Shown: piece after piece, positions 41,596-50,619 of the stretch
How the letters are laid out: the number at the start of each line of letters is the position of its first letter
Numbering within the stretch: position 1 is the stretch's first letter
NCBI GenBank assembly: GCA_040221055.1
Contig: JAVJVN010000011.1
Span: forward strand, 1-63,375
Origin: Rhodothermales bacterium
GTDB taxonomy: Bacteria; Bacteroidota; Rhodothermia; Rhodothermales; UBA10348
DNA length: 63,375 bases
Direction: 5' to 3'
The notes under the pieces: model-generated
Databases searched by the model: none
Seen by the model: the letters and a program-made list of their open reading frames with translations, nothing else
Told to the model about the DNA's origin: nothing
Program-made: the position numbers and the translations under genes

Positions 41596-43044
41596 ATGTC
41601 TGATCTCATTCCCGTAACCATTGCCCGCGGCGACGGCATTGGCCCTGAAATCATGGATGCCACGCTGCGCATCCTGGACGCGGCCGGAGCCCCGCTCCGC
41701 TACGATGAAATCAAGATCGGGAAAGCCCTGTACGAGACGGGAAACACGTCGGGCATTGCGCCCGAATCGTGGGATACCATCCGCCGCAACAAGGTCTTCC
41801 TGAAGGCGCCCATCACGACGCCCCAGGGCGGTGGGTACAAGAGCCTGAATGTGACCATCCGCAAGTCGCTGAGCCTCTATGCCAACGTGCGGCCGTCGAA
41901 GTCCTACGCGCCGTTCGTGACCAGCCAGCATCCGAGCATGGACCTGGTCATCATCCGCGAGAACGAGGAAGACCTGTATGCCGGAATCGAGCACCAGCAG
42001 ACGAACGAGGTCGCGCAGGTCCTGAAACTCATTACGCGTCCGGGAACGGAGCGGATTTGCCGGTATGCCTTCGAATATGCACGGGCCTACGGTCGCCAGA
42101 CCGTGACCTGCATGACGAAGGACAACATCATGAAGCACACCGACGGGCTGTTCCACAAGGTGTTCGATGAGGTGGCGAAGGACTATCCGGACATCGAGTC
42201 CGAGCACTACATCATTGATATCGGCGCGGCCCGCGTGGCCGCGCAGCCGGAACGCTTCGACGTCATCTGCACGCTGAACCTGTACGGGGACATCCTGTCC
42301 GACATCGCATCGCAGATTGCCGGCTCGGTGGGTCTGGCCGGGTCCGCCAACATCGGCGACGAGATTGCCATGTTCGAGGCCATCCACGGATCGGCGCCGG
42401 ACATTGCCGGCCACAACGTGGCCAACCCGTCGGGTCTGCTCGTGGCCGCCAACCAGATGCTGGTGCACCTGGGTCTGGGCGACGTCGCCACCCGCGTGGA
42501 GAATGCATGGCTGTGCGCCCTGGAGTCGGGCTACCACACCGCCGACATCTTCCGCCAGGGGCTTTCCGAGCGGGAAGTCGGGACGGACGGGTTCACGGAG
42601 GTGGTCATCCAGAACCTGGGCAACCAGCCGAGGAAACTGCGCAGTGTGGAATACAAGAAAGGGGGCATTTCGGTGCCCAAGCCGTCCGTACGTCGCGCCA
42701 AGAAGGAATTGCAGGGCATTGACGTGTTCCTGGACTGGGATCCGGACAAACGGGACCCCGACGTGCTCGGGAAGGGGCTCGAGGATGCCTGCACAGGTAC
42801 CCCGTACAAGCTGAAGATGATCACGAACCGCGGCGTGAAGGTCTATCCGGATGGATTGCCCGAAACGTTCTGCTCGGATCACTGGCGTTGCCGGTTCCTG
42901 GCCCGCGACGGCCAGCCCAAGCAGTTTGACAGCATCCTGGAACTGCTGACCGCCGTGAGCGGTGCCGGATTCGATGTCATCAAGACAGAGCATCTGTACA
43001 CGTTCGACGGCGAACGCGGCTACTCGCTCGGACAGGGCGAATAG
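41596..43044 (+). CDS. icd: Isocitrate dehydrogenase with C-terminal extension
   Basis: 482 residues. Oxidative decarboxylation of isocitrate to 2-oxoglutarate in the TCA cycle. Signatures: the N-terminal PVTIARGDGIGPEIM, the substrate-binding Ser/Arg region SLNVTIRKSLSLYANVRP, IIRENEEDLYAGIEH, and the metal-binding NLYGDILSDIASQIAGSVG with FEAIHGSAPDIAGHNVANP. The last 140 or so residues form an extra alpha/beta domain of the type seen in Thermus- and Rickettsia-like enzymes. Cofactor (NADP or NAD) is not decided. ATG 41596 matches the family N-terminus. Confidence 0.92.
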   Translation: MSDLIPVTIARGDGIGPEIMDATLRILDAAGAPLRYDEIKIGKALYETGNTSGIAPESWDTIRRNKVFLKAPITTPQGGGYKSLNVTIRKSLSLYANVRPSKSYAPFVTSQHPSMDLVIIRENEEDLYAGIEHQQTNEVAQVLKLITRPGTERICRYAFEYARAYGRQTVTCMTKDNIMKHTDGLFHKVFDEVAKDYPDIESEHYIIDIGAARVAAQPERFDVICTLNLYGDILSDIASQIAGSVGLAGSANIGDEIAMFEAIHGSAPDIAGHNVANPSGLLVAANQMLVHLGLGDVATRVENAWLCALESGYHTADIFRQGLSEREVGTDGFTEVVIQNLGNQPRKLRSVEYKKGGISVPKPSVRRAKKELQGIDVFLDWDPDKRDPDVLGKGLEDACTGTPYKLKMITNRGVKVYPDGLPETFCSDHWRCRFLARDGQPKQFDSILELLTAVSGAGFDVIKTEHLYTFDGERGYSLGQGE

Positions 43045-43058
43045 GCCCGGGCGCACGC

Positions 43059-43580
43059 ATGGCGAACCTGAACCGTACCACACGAAAGGTCCACTACTGG
43101 ATAGGTGCGGCCATCCTGTTGCCGGTACTGGTGGTGACCGTGAGCGGTCTGTTGCTCCAGGTCAAGAAGCAGTCCAGCTGGATCCAGCCGGATGAACATC
43201 GGGGCACAGGCACCGTGCCGGAAGTGACCCTGTCCGAGGTGCTCACACTGCTCCAGGGGATGCCCGAGCTCGGCGTCACGTCGTGGGACGATGTGGACCG
43301 CCTGGACGTGCGTCCCGGCAAGGGCATGACCAAGATCCGGCTCAACTCCGGATACGAAGTGCAGGTCGACATGGGCACGGGAGAGGTGCTGCAGGTGGCC
43401 TACCGCCGGACCGATCTGATTGAGGCCCTGCACGATGGATCGTGGTTCGGCGGCGACTGGACCAAGTTGGGCCTGTTCCTGCCGAGCGGTGTCGGTTTGT
43501 TGGTGCTGGCACTCTCCGGACTGTGGCTGTTCATCCTGCCGTTCCGGTCCCGGCGACGCAAGCGGGCATGTGGGCGCTAG
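43059..43580 (+). CDS. PepSY-associated membrane protein
   Basis: 173 residues. The first helix (YWIGAAILLPVLVVTVSGLLL) follows a TRKVHYWIG motif typical of PepSY_TM proteins. A periplasmic PepSY-like domain lies at about 45-115 (LDVRPGKGMTKIRLNSGYEV, then DMGTGEVLQVAYRR). A second helix (GVGLLVLALSGLWLFILPF) is next to a basic tail. This short form has two helices only. Such proteins are linked to iron/siderophore uptake or reductase modules; no such gene is adjacent. It begins 14 bases after icd and may be co-transcribed. Confidence 0.82.
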   Translation: MANLNRTTRKVHYWIGAAILLPVLVVTVSGLLLQVKKQSSWIQPDEHRGTGTVPEVTLSEVLTLLQGMPELGVTSWDDVDRLDVRPGKGMTKIRLNSGYEVQVDMGTGEVLQVAYRRTDLIEALHDGSWFGGDWTKLGLFLPSGVGLLVLALSGLWLFILPFRSRRRKRACGR

Positions 43581-43690
43581 TCGTACTGTGCTTGCCTGAT
43601 GTCGTGACTCTCGGCACATGACATATATCGCCTGGCACAGTATTGTCTACATGTGATCAGGAAGAATGCCCACGGAACACGTGGTACTAT

Positions 43691-45319
43691 ATGGACATCC
43701 GTACGTTCTGGCGACATCTAGTAGCTGTTATCGGTCTAGTGACGAGTCTCGTACCCGTGATTGCTGAAGGGCAGTCAACAGATGATGCCTCCGTCGTAGA
43801 TTGTCCGATCAGGCCCGACAGGCGTGCATTGTCGACTCGTCTGATGACAGCCAGCTTGCAAAACGACGGGCGGCTCTTTGGAGACAGGGCTGAACCTATG
43901 CTGTCAATTCCGCCCGAGGCAACAGACGGATCGTTGTCGTCGCTTGCCGTGTGGGTATCAGGAACGATATCGGGCCAACAGCGAGTGTCGGGGAATATCT
44001 ACTTCGACTCGTCGTTCGCCCCGGGTTCACATGAACCCATGTCAGCTGTGGATGCTTGTCGAAGCGGCAAGATCTACAGGATGTCGAGAGACATAATCGA
44101 GCGCTTTCGTCGAAACGGAGAAGTCTCACCAGAACTCCGGGATTGGCCGTGGGACCTCGGTGCTCCGGTGGTTGATGGCGATGGGGACAATTCCAACTAT
44201 GACATTGAAAACGGGGATTTGCCGGCACTCCACGGTGATTCAATGTTGTGGTGGGTAATGAATGACGTCAGTTCGAGAAATCAATATTCATTGGATCTGG
44301 AAGTCCGCGTAATTGCGTACGTCCTTGCGGGTCGCGGCATGCAAGAGACGACGTTATTTCTAAAGTATTCAGTTATCAACAAGAGTGATCATGACCTGGG
44401 TAATGGCCGATTCGCGCTATTCGTGTCGCCGAATATCGAGGATGATGCCGGCGGTACGGACACGACGCGCGCAATGGTATACGCGTATGGGGCCAACGAT
44501 TATTCTTCAACTGATCCGGAGCTGATTTCTCCAGCTATTGGTGTCATACTACTTGCCGATGGTACCTCTACGCCAGAAGTGTATTCGAGCATAATAGAAT
44601 TGGACACGCAATCCGTCCCGCGCATCGAATCAGAATACATCTTGGCTCTTGACAGCAGACGACCAGGCGGAAGTCAATTTCTGGAGGGCGGTTTCGGGCG
44701 CGGAACCACGCAGCAGTGTCCCGTCACGCAGAATCCTGTGCGGATAATGTACCCCGGCGACCCAGTGACTGGTTCATATTGGAGTATGGAGAACCTGACT
44801 GGCAATCCGGATCAGTGTTCTTTGAATACGATCAACGGAAGAACTGAATCCGACGTCGTCGCGATGCTTACATCGACTGCACGTGTAGACATTCCCGCTG
44901 GCGGAGAGGCGGAATACGCCTATGCGATAAGCTGGGCTCGCGGGTCCAGTCGACACGACTCAATTCTAAAGCTTAGGGACAATGCCGATGTCATTCGAAT
45001 GAACTCGTCTTCGTTGTTGAACTCGGTGATCGAGACAACTCCACCAGAGGACGTGGTTCCAAGCGGCCTTTTCTTCACCGCATATCCAAATCCAACCGAG
45101 GACAGGCTCAGGGTGACGTATTCGATTCCCTCACCAGCAATCGTTGAGATGTCAATTCATAATGCTCTTGGGCACACGGTGCTTCATCGTGAATCGCGTG
45201 AGCAACTTGCAGGCGAATATTCGGACGTTATCGATGTTTCTTCATGGCCGGCAGGTGTTTACGTGATTCGTCATCGTATCAACTCGCGATCCTTCTCGAA
45301 GACGGTAGTTGTTCTGTGA
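43691..45319 (+). CDS. T9SS-exported protein, WWVMND family, smaller paralogue
   Basis: 542 residues. ATG 43691 is followed by a signal segment (LVAVIGLVTSLVPVIAEG). The middle (about 145-300) carries a conserved block: WPWDLGAPVVDGDG, then NYDIENGDLPALHGDSM, WWVMNDVSS and YSVINKSDHDL. It is clearly related to the protein at 53561-56512 but shorter and without its fibronectin-like part. The C-terminus (about 465-542) is a T9SS sorting domain: YPNPTEDRLRVTY, a central GHTVLHRES and a final SRSFSKTVVVL. The gene is notably AT-richer than its neighbours and is next to an IS3 remnant, suggesting acquisition or relocation. Molecular function unknown. Confidence 0.78.
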   Translation: MDIRTFWRHLVAVIGLVTSLVPVIAEGQSTDDASVVDCPIRPDRRALSTRLMTASLQNDGRLFGDRAEPMLSIPPEATDGSLSSLAVWVSGTISGQQRVSGNIYFDSSFAPGSHEPMSAVDACRSGKIYRMSRDIIERFRRNGEVSPELRDWPWDLGAPVVDGDGDNSNYDIENGDLPALHGDSMLWWVMNDVSSRNQYSLDLEVRVIAYVLAGRGMQETTLFLKYSVINKSDHDLGNGRFALFVSPNIEDDAGGTDTTRAMVYAYGANDYSSTDPELISPAIGVILLADGTSTPEVYSSIIELDTQSVPRIESEYILALDSRRPGGSQFLEGGFGRGTTQQCPVTQNPVRIMYPGDPVTGSYWSMENLTGNPDQCSLNTINGRTESDVVAMLTSTARVDIPAGGEAEYAYAISWARGSSRHDSILKLRDNADVIRMNSSSLLNSVIETTPPEDVVPSGLFFTAYPNPTEDRLRVTYSIPSPAIVEMSIHNALGHTVLHRESREQLAGEYSDVIDVSSWPAGVYVIRHRINSRSFSKTVVVL

Positions 45320-45353
45320 GGTGGTCAGCGGTTCACCTGGGTTAGTCGGACAG

Positions 45354-45461
45354 GTTGAGAGCGTGCTTCACAGGCATGACATCAGGATCTCCATGGACGG
45401 CAAAGGCCGTTGGATGGACAACGTTTATGTGGAGCGACTCTGGCGGAGCCTGAACAGTTAA
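45354..45461 (+). pseudogene. IS3-family transposase remnant
   Basis: Translating frame 45354-45461 gives VLHRHDIRIS then MDGKGRWMDN, VYVERLWRSLN and a stop. This is the highly conserved end of the DDE integrase core of IS3-family (orfB) transposases, where the glutamate of ERLWRSL is the catalytic E. Neither the upstream catalytic Asp residues nor the C-terminal KYEEVYL-type continuation is present, and no terminal inverted repeats were found. It is a short decayed fragment that records a past insertion between the T9SS protein gene and the symporter gene. Confidence 0.8.
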
Positions 45462-45484
45462 ATAGAGATGCTGGTGACGTGCCA

Positions 45485-47290
45485 CTAGTCGAACGTCAAG
45501 TGCGGCCAGAGTCGCCAGAGCGCAATTCCGGCCGCCACGGCAAACGCCCCCGTGCCCAGGGCCGCCCCGGTCTGGCCGTGCAGCAGATAGCCGGTGGAGA
45601 ACAACACCCCGTAGATGGCGAATACGCCTAGGAACGCTGCCAGGAGGGAGGCCGGAATGGAGTTTTCAGGCGGGCGGTTCGCGGCTCCCGGTTCAGCACC
45701 CAGTCCGGCACCAACGCCCGTCCGCGGAAGGGCCTCGTAGTCCCGCCATCCAGGGCCACCGGGGCGAACGGTCTGCACGAACTGCTCCAGCTTTGCGCGG
45801 TCGGTCTTCGGCCCGATGAACGCCACCAAGAGCCACGACGCGGTTGTAATCCCAACGCCCACAAGGAGTTGCTGCCAGGCCAACAGGCCGAAACCGTCCT
45901 GCATCTGCAGCACGACCGCCACGACGAAGCTGACGATGATGGCCGTCAGTTCGGATGCGGCGTTTATCCGCCACCAGTACCAGCGCAGGATGAAAATGAG
46001 GCCGGTACCGGCGCCGATCTGGACCAGGATGGTGAACACCTGCAGCGCGTTTTCCAGGTACAACGCCAGCGTACAGGCCACCACCATCAGGATGACCGTC
46101 CACAGACGACCCATCCAGACCAGCCGAGATTGCGAGGCGTCGGGGCGGATGAACCGGCTGTACAGGTCGTTCACGATGATGGATGAGCCCCAGTTGACCT
46201 GCGACGACATGGTGGACATGTAGGCGGCGGCGAGCGACGTGACCACGAGCCCCAAGAGGCCGGCCGGCAGGAAGGTCAGCATGGCCGGATACGCCAGGTC
46301 ATTGCGCACCACCTGCTCGGGGATGTTCGGGAAGCGCTCGGCGATCGAGGCCAGGTCGGGAAACACAATCAAGGAGGCCAGCGCGATCAGGATCCACGGC
46401 CACGGACGCACGGCGTAGTGCATGGCGTTGAACAGGAGGGTGGCGCCCACGGCGTGCTTCTCGTTGCGGGCCGAAAGCATGCGCTGCACGACGTATCCGC
46501 CACCGCCGGGTTCGGATCCGGGATAATAGGCGGCCCACCACTGGACCGCGATCGGAATCAGGAAGAGCGGCACCAGATCCTCCATCGACATCCGCTCGAA
46601 GGACGGCAGGAAGTCCAGGCGCGGAATCACATTCTCGTGCGCCAGAAGGGCGTCCAGGCCGCCCACTTCCGGCAGGTTCAGCACGTAGACGGCCGCCCAG
46701 ACCGAGCCCACCATGGCCATGGCGAACTGGATGAGATCCGTGAAGACCACACCTCGCAGGCCGCCCAGCGCCGAATAGAACATGGTCACGCCGGCCGCCA
46801 CCACGACGGTTTCCAATGGTGACCAGTCCAACATGACGCCCCCGATCTTGATGGCCGCAAGCGTCACCGACGCCATGATCAGGATGTTGAACAGGATGCC
46901 CAGGTAGACGGCCCGGAATCCGCGCAGGAACGCCGCAATCGGGCCGGAATAGCGGATTTCGTAGAATTCGACGTCGGTGAGCGCGCCGGAGCGCCGCCAC
47001 AGTTTGGCGTACAGGAAGACCGTCAGCATGCCGGTCAACAGGAAGGCCCACCACGTCCAGTTGCCGACCGTGCCGTTCGAGCGGACGATGTCGGTGACCA
47101 GGTTCGGCGTATCCGTCGAGAAGGTGGTGGCCACCATGGAAATGCCCAGGAGCCACCACGGCATGGTCTGTCCGCCGAGGAAAAAGGCGCTGAAGTCCTT
47201 GCCCGAGCGACGCGAGACCACAATACCGATACCCAGGCTGACCGCGAAGAACGCGGCCATGATGATCCAGTCGATGGTGGCGAGTTGCAT
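45485..47290 (-). CDS. Sodium:solute symporter (SSS family)
   Basis: 601 residues with about 13 to 14 helices. SSS signatures: FAVSLGIGIVVSRRSGKDFSAF-type start with FLGGQTMPWWLLGISMVATTF, then ALGGLRGVVFTDLIQFAMAM, and SLAAAYMSTMSSQVNWGSS near the sodium site. Substrate is probably a sugar, amino sugar or organic acid. ATG 47290 is chosen; the frame remains open upstream but that sequence overlaps the divergent GH109 gene and lacks family features. It is divergent from the GH109-like gene with 61 bases between, so both may respond to the same sugar. Confidence 0.9.
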   Translation of the reverse strand: MQLATIDWIIMAAFFAVSLGIGIVVSRRSGKDFSAFFLGGQTMPWWLLGISMVATTFSTDTPNLVTDIVRSNGTVGNWTWWAFLLTGMLTVFLYAKLWRRSGALTDVEFYEIRYSGPIAAFLRGFRAVYLGILFNILIMASVTLAAIKIGGVMLDWSPLETVVVAAGVTMFYSALGGLRGVVFTDLIQFAMAMVGSVWAAVYVLNLPEVGGLDALLAHENVIPRLDFLPSFERMSMEDLVPLFLIPIAVQWWAAYYPGSEPGGGGYVVQRMLSARNEKHAVGATLLFNAMHYAVRPWPWILIALASLIVFPDLASIAERFPNIPEQVVRNDLAYPAMLTFLPAGLLGLVVTSLAAAYMSTMSSQVNWGSSIIVNDLYSRFIRPDASQSRLVWMGRLWTVILMVVACTLALYLENALQVFTILVQIGAGTGLIFILRWYWWRINAASELTAIIVSFVVAVVLQMQDGFGLLAWQQLLVGVGITTASWLLVAFIGPKTDRAKLEQFVQTVRPGGPGWRDYEALPRTGVGAGLGAEPGAANRPPENSIPASLLAAFLGVFAIYGVLFSTGYLLHGQTGAALGTGAFAVAAGIALWRLWPHLTFD

Positions 47291-47351
47291 GGCGACGAAT
47301 GTACAACGGTAGACCGTACTTTGTCGACCGAACTCATCCCAACACGAGAAC

Positions 47352-48755
47352 ATGGACAGACGCAAATTCATCGCTGCAGGCGCAGCCGTCGGGCTCGGCT
47401 CGGCGCTCGCTGGTGGCACCGGCCTGGCCCGTGCCGCAAGCCCCGGTTCCACGCCCGGCCCACACGGCATACCCGGCCCGGTCGGCCAGCCCAAGGACAA
47501 AGCCCGGATTGCCTTCATCGGGACGGGCCTCCGCGGTCGCGAACACCTGAGGCTCACCTGCCTGCGGGACGACACCATCATCCCTGCCATCTGCGATATC
47601 GATCCGCAATCGGTGGCAGAAGCCCTGAAGGTCATCCGCGACCACGGACGGCCGGAGCCGGAGGTCTATTCGGACGGCGAATTCGCCTACGAGGCCCTGC
47701 TGGCCCGCGACGACATTGACGGGGTGTTCATTTCCACGCCGTGGCTGTGGCACACCCGCATGGCCGTCGACACCATGAAGGCCGGCAAGTACGCGGGCGT
47801 TGAAGTCTCGGCGGCGAATACACTGGAAGAGTGCTGGGACCTGGTCAACACGCACGAGGAGACCGGCATGCCGTGCATGATCCTGGAGAACGTGTGCTAC
47901 CGCCGCGACGTGATGGCCATCCTGCAGATGGTGCGCGAGGGTCTGTTCGGCGAGCTCATCCACCTGGAATGCGGCTACCAGCACGATCTGCGCGAAGTCA
48001 AGTTCAACAACGGCCGCCAGCCCTACGGCGGCGGTGTGGAGTTCGGCGAGAAGGGCTTTTCGGAGGCCCGGTGGCGCACGGCGCATTCCGTGCATCGCAA
48101 CGGCGACCTGTACCCCACGCATGGCATTGGCCCGGTCGGCGTTTACCTGGACATCAATCGCGGGAATCGCTTCGTATCGTTGACCTCGACGGCCACCAAG
48201 GCCCGGGGCCTGCACAACCACATCGTGAAGCACGGGGGGGAGGATCACCCGAATGCGCGCATCGAATTCAAACTGGGGGACGTCATTACGACCGTCATCC
48301 GCACGCAGAACGGGGAATCCATCATCGTGAGCCACGACACGAATTTGCCGCGGCCCTATTCCCTCGGATTCCGCGTGCAGGGCACGAAAGGGATCTGGAT
48401 GGACCTGAACAAGTCGCTCTACATTGAAGACGTCAGCCCGCGGGCGCACGCGTGGGAGCTGGCCGAGCCGTATCTGGAGAAATACGACCATCCATTATGG
48501 CGTCGGTACGAGGACCGGGCGACAGGCGCCGGGCACGGCGGCATGGATTTCTTCGTGGACCACGCGTTCATCGAGGCCGTGAAGCGCGGCGAGCCGACAC
48601 CCATGGACGCCTACGATGCGGCCGCCTGGAGCGCCATTACGCCGCTCTCGGAAATGTCGATTGCGGCCGGCAACGCGCCACAACTGTTCCCGGATTTCAC
48701 CCGCGGACGGTGGATGACCCGCAAGCCAGTGTTTGCCCTTGGAGATGACTATTGA
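47352..48755 (+). CDS. GH109-like glycosidase of the Gfo/Idh/MocA family, Tat-exported
   Basis: 467 residues. A twin-arginine signal (MDRRKFIAAGAAVG) indicates folded export with its NAD. The Rossmann motif is IAFIGTGLRGREH (about 52-64). GH109 enzymes are alpha-N-acetylgalactosaminidases using an NAD-dependent oxidation-elimination-reduction route. Matching family segments are TPWLWHTRMAVDTMKAGK, EVSAANTLEECWDLV, MILENVCYRRDV and YPTHGIGPVGVYLDINRG, with the key histidine in YPTH. Substrate specificity is inferred from family only. The divergent symporter may import the released sugar. Its 3' end overlaps the pabB-pabC gene by 11 bases. Confidence 0.83.
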   Translation: MDRRKFIAAGAAVGLGSALAGGTGLARAASPGSTPGPHGIPGPVGQPKDKARIAFIGTGLRGREHLRLTCLRDDTIIPAICDIDPQSVAEALKVIRDHGRPEPEVYSDGEFAYEALLARDDIDGVFISTPWLWHTRMAVDTMKAGKYAGVEVSAANTLEECWDLVNTHEETGMPCMILENVCYRRDVMAILQMVREGLFGELIHLECGYQHDLREVKFNNGRQPYGGGVEFGEKGFSEARWRTAHSVHRNGDLYPTHGIGPVGVYLDINRGNRFVSLTSTATKARGLHNHIVKHGGEDHPNARIEFKLGDVITTVIRTQNGESIIVSHDTNLPRPYSLGFRVQGTKGIWMDLNKSLYIEDVSPRAHAWELAEPYLEKYDHPLWRRYEDRATGAGHGGMDFFVDHAFIEAVKRGEPTPMDAYDAAAWSAITPLSEMSIAAGNAPQLFPDFTRGRWMTRKPVFALGDDY

Positions 48756-50619
48756 TCCTGGATCGGTGCTGCTGGTAGGCCCGGATGCACCGCCGCGTCT
48801 GTTTTCGGGCCCGGTGGACGTGATTGAAGCGTGGTCGTCGGATGATGTGGATGATGCGCTCTCGGCGGTCAGTGCTGCGCTCGCGGCCGGCCGGCACGTG
48901 GCCGGTTTCCGCGCGTACGATGCGGGAGACGGGACGCTGCCGCTCCTCTGGTTCGGCGTGTATGACGAGGCGCGTCCGGTAGCCGATGCGTTGCGAGGGA
49001 CCGCGCCTGGCTCGGCGGTGGGCGCGCTTGTCCCACGCGAAGACCGCTCGGCCTTCATGCGAGGCGTGGAACGTGTCCGGGAGCTCATCCGCGAGGGCGA
49101 TGTGTACCAGATCAACCTCACGACGCAGTTCGAGGGGGCGGTCGATGGAGATCCATTGGACGTATTCCGGGCCGTGTGGCAGAACCAGCCGGTAGGGTAT
49201 GGGGCGGTCATCCGTCTGCCCGCCAGCCCGGCGCCGGATAGATGGGTCCTGTCATGGTCGCCGGAGCTTTTTTTCGAACGGGACGGTTCAGTCATCAGGA
49301 CCCGCCCGATGAAAGGCACCCACCGCCGGGGGTTGTGGCCCGCGCAGGATGCCGCATTCCGCGAGCGGCTGCAGGCCGACGAGAAGAGCCGCGCCGAGAA
49401 CCTGATGATCGTGGACCTCCTGCGCAACGACCTGTCGCGCGTCTGCGAACCCGGCTCGGTGGTTGTGCCGCGCCTGTTCGACGTGGAAACCTACCGCTCG
49501 GTCCTGCAGATGACCTCGACCGTCGAGGGCCGCCTGCGCCCGGGCGTGTCGTTCGGGGACATCATGGATGCGCTGTTTCCCTGCGGATCGATTACGGGCG
49601 CACCCAAGATCCGTGCGATGCAGCGCATTGGTGAACTGGAACCGGGGCCGCGCGGGGTCTATTGCGGCACCATCGGATACGCCGCGCCCGGCGGCGAGGC
49701 CCGCTTCAGCGTGGCCATCCGCACGGCGGTCGTCTCGGACGGCCGCCTCTTGATCGGCGCCGGCGCCGGCATAGTCTGGGACTCCGACCCCGCCGCCGAA
49801 TACGACGAAACCGTGCTCAAGACGCGTTTCCTCCACCGTCGGATGCCGGACTTCCGCCTCCTGGAGACCATGCGGGCCCTTCCTGAGCCCCGCGGCGCGG
49901 GCGAGCCTTCTTCATCTTCATCAACTTCTTCTTCCGATCCCCCTTCCTCTTCCACTGAACTCCCGCTTCGAATTCCCCTTTTAGAGGCCCATTTGGATCG
50001 GCTCATGGCCTCGGCGAACTACTTCGGGTGGCGTCTGAACCGCGAGGCCGTTCAGTCGGTCATCCTGACATCCGTTCAGGCATTTTTCCGTGATCATCCC
50101 GACGTCAGCCCGGGTACACCCGCAGACGCCGAGGAGTTGACACGCCCGTGTCGCGTTCGGGTGACGGTCGGGGGGGCGGGCGACGTTCAAGTGTCATGCA
50201 CCATACCGCCCGCCCCCCCAGTCAGGCTCCAGATCGGCTTCAGCACGGTCCGGGTGGACCGGAGTGACGTTTTCCTGTATCACAAAACGACGAATCGGCC
50301 GGATTATGATCGGGCGCGGGCGGAGGCAGAAGCGCGGGGCCTCTACGACGTCCTGCTTCTGAACGACGCCGGGCGCGTGACCGAAGGGAGCATCACCAAT
50401 GTGTTCGTGCGGCATGGCACCACGTGGTCCTCACCGCCGGTGGAGGAGGGGCTGCTGGGCGGCGTCATGCGCGCGGCCTTCATGGCCGAGCGGAACCGCC
50501 TGGATGGCCAGCCGGTGGCGGAACGGCCCCTCACCCCCGAAGACGTTCGCAGTGCCGACGAAATCGTGCTGACGAACGCGTTCCTGGGCTCAGCGCCCGC
50601 GGAACTCGTCCATGCTTGA
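48745..50619 (+). CDS. pabBC: Fused aminodeoxychorismate synthase component I and aminodeoxychorismate lyase (PabB-PabC)
   Basis: 624 residues. The N-terminal part (about 80-390) is a chorismate-binding PabB domain: INLTTQFEG, SWSPELFFERDG, RPMKGTHRRG, NLMIVDLLRNDLSRV, PCGSITGAPKIRAM and GAGIVWDSDPAAEYDET. A Ser/Pro/Glu-rich linker (about 395-415) leads to a PabC-type PLP lyase (about 415-624): YHKTTNRPDYDRA with the catalytic Lys, and DAGRVTEGSITNVFVR. Together they take chorismate to p-aminobenzoate for folate. The amidotransferase PabA is not in the window. ATG 48745 is preferred over TTG 48733. Confidence 0.9.
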   Translation: MTIDPGSVLLVGPDAPPRLFSGPVDVIEAWSSDDVDDALSAVSAALAAGRHVAGFRAYDAGDGTLPLLWFGVYDEARPVADALRGTAPGSAVGALVPREDRSAFMRGVERVRELIREGDVYQINLTTQFEGAVDGDPLDVFRAVWQNQPVGYGAVIRLPASPAPDRWVLSWSPELFFERDGSVIRTRPMKGTHRRGLWPAQDAAFRERLQADEKSRAENLMIVDLLRNDLSRVCEPGSVVVPRLFDVETYRSVLQMTSTVEGRLRPGVSFGDIMDALFPCGSITGAPKIRAMQRIGELEPGPRGVYCGTIGYAAPGGEARFSVAIRTAVVSDGRLLIGAGAGIVWDSDPAAEYDETVLKTRFLHRRMPDFRLLETMRALPEPRGAGEPSSSSSTSSSDPPSSSTELPLRIPLLEAHLDRLMASANYFGWRLNREAVQSVILTSVQAFFRDHPDVSPGTPADAEELTRPCRVRVTVGGAGDVQVSCTIPPAPPVRLQIGFSTVRVDRSDVFLYHKTTNRPDYDRARAEAEARGLYDVLLLNDAGRVTEGSITNVFVRHGTTWSSPPVEEGLLGGVMRAAFMAERNRLDGQPVAERPLTPEDVRSADEIVLTNAFLGSAPAELVHA

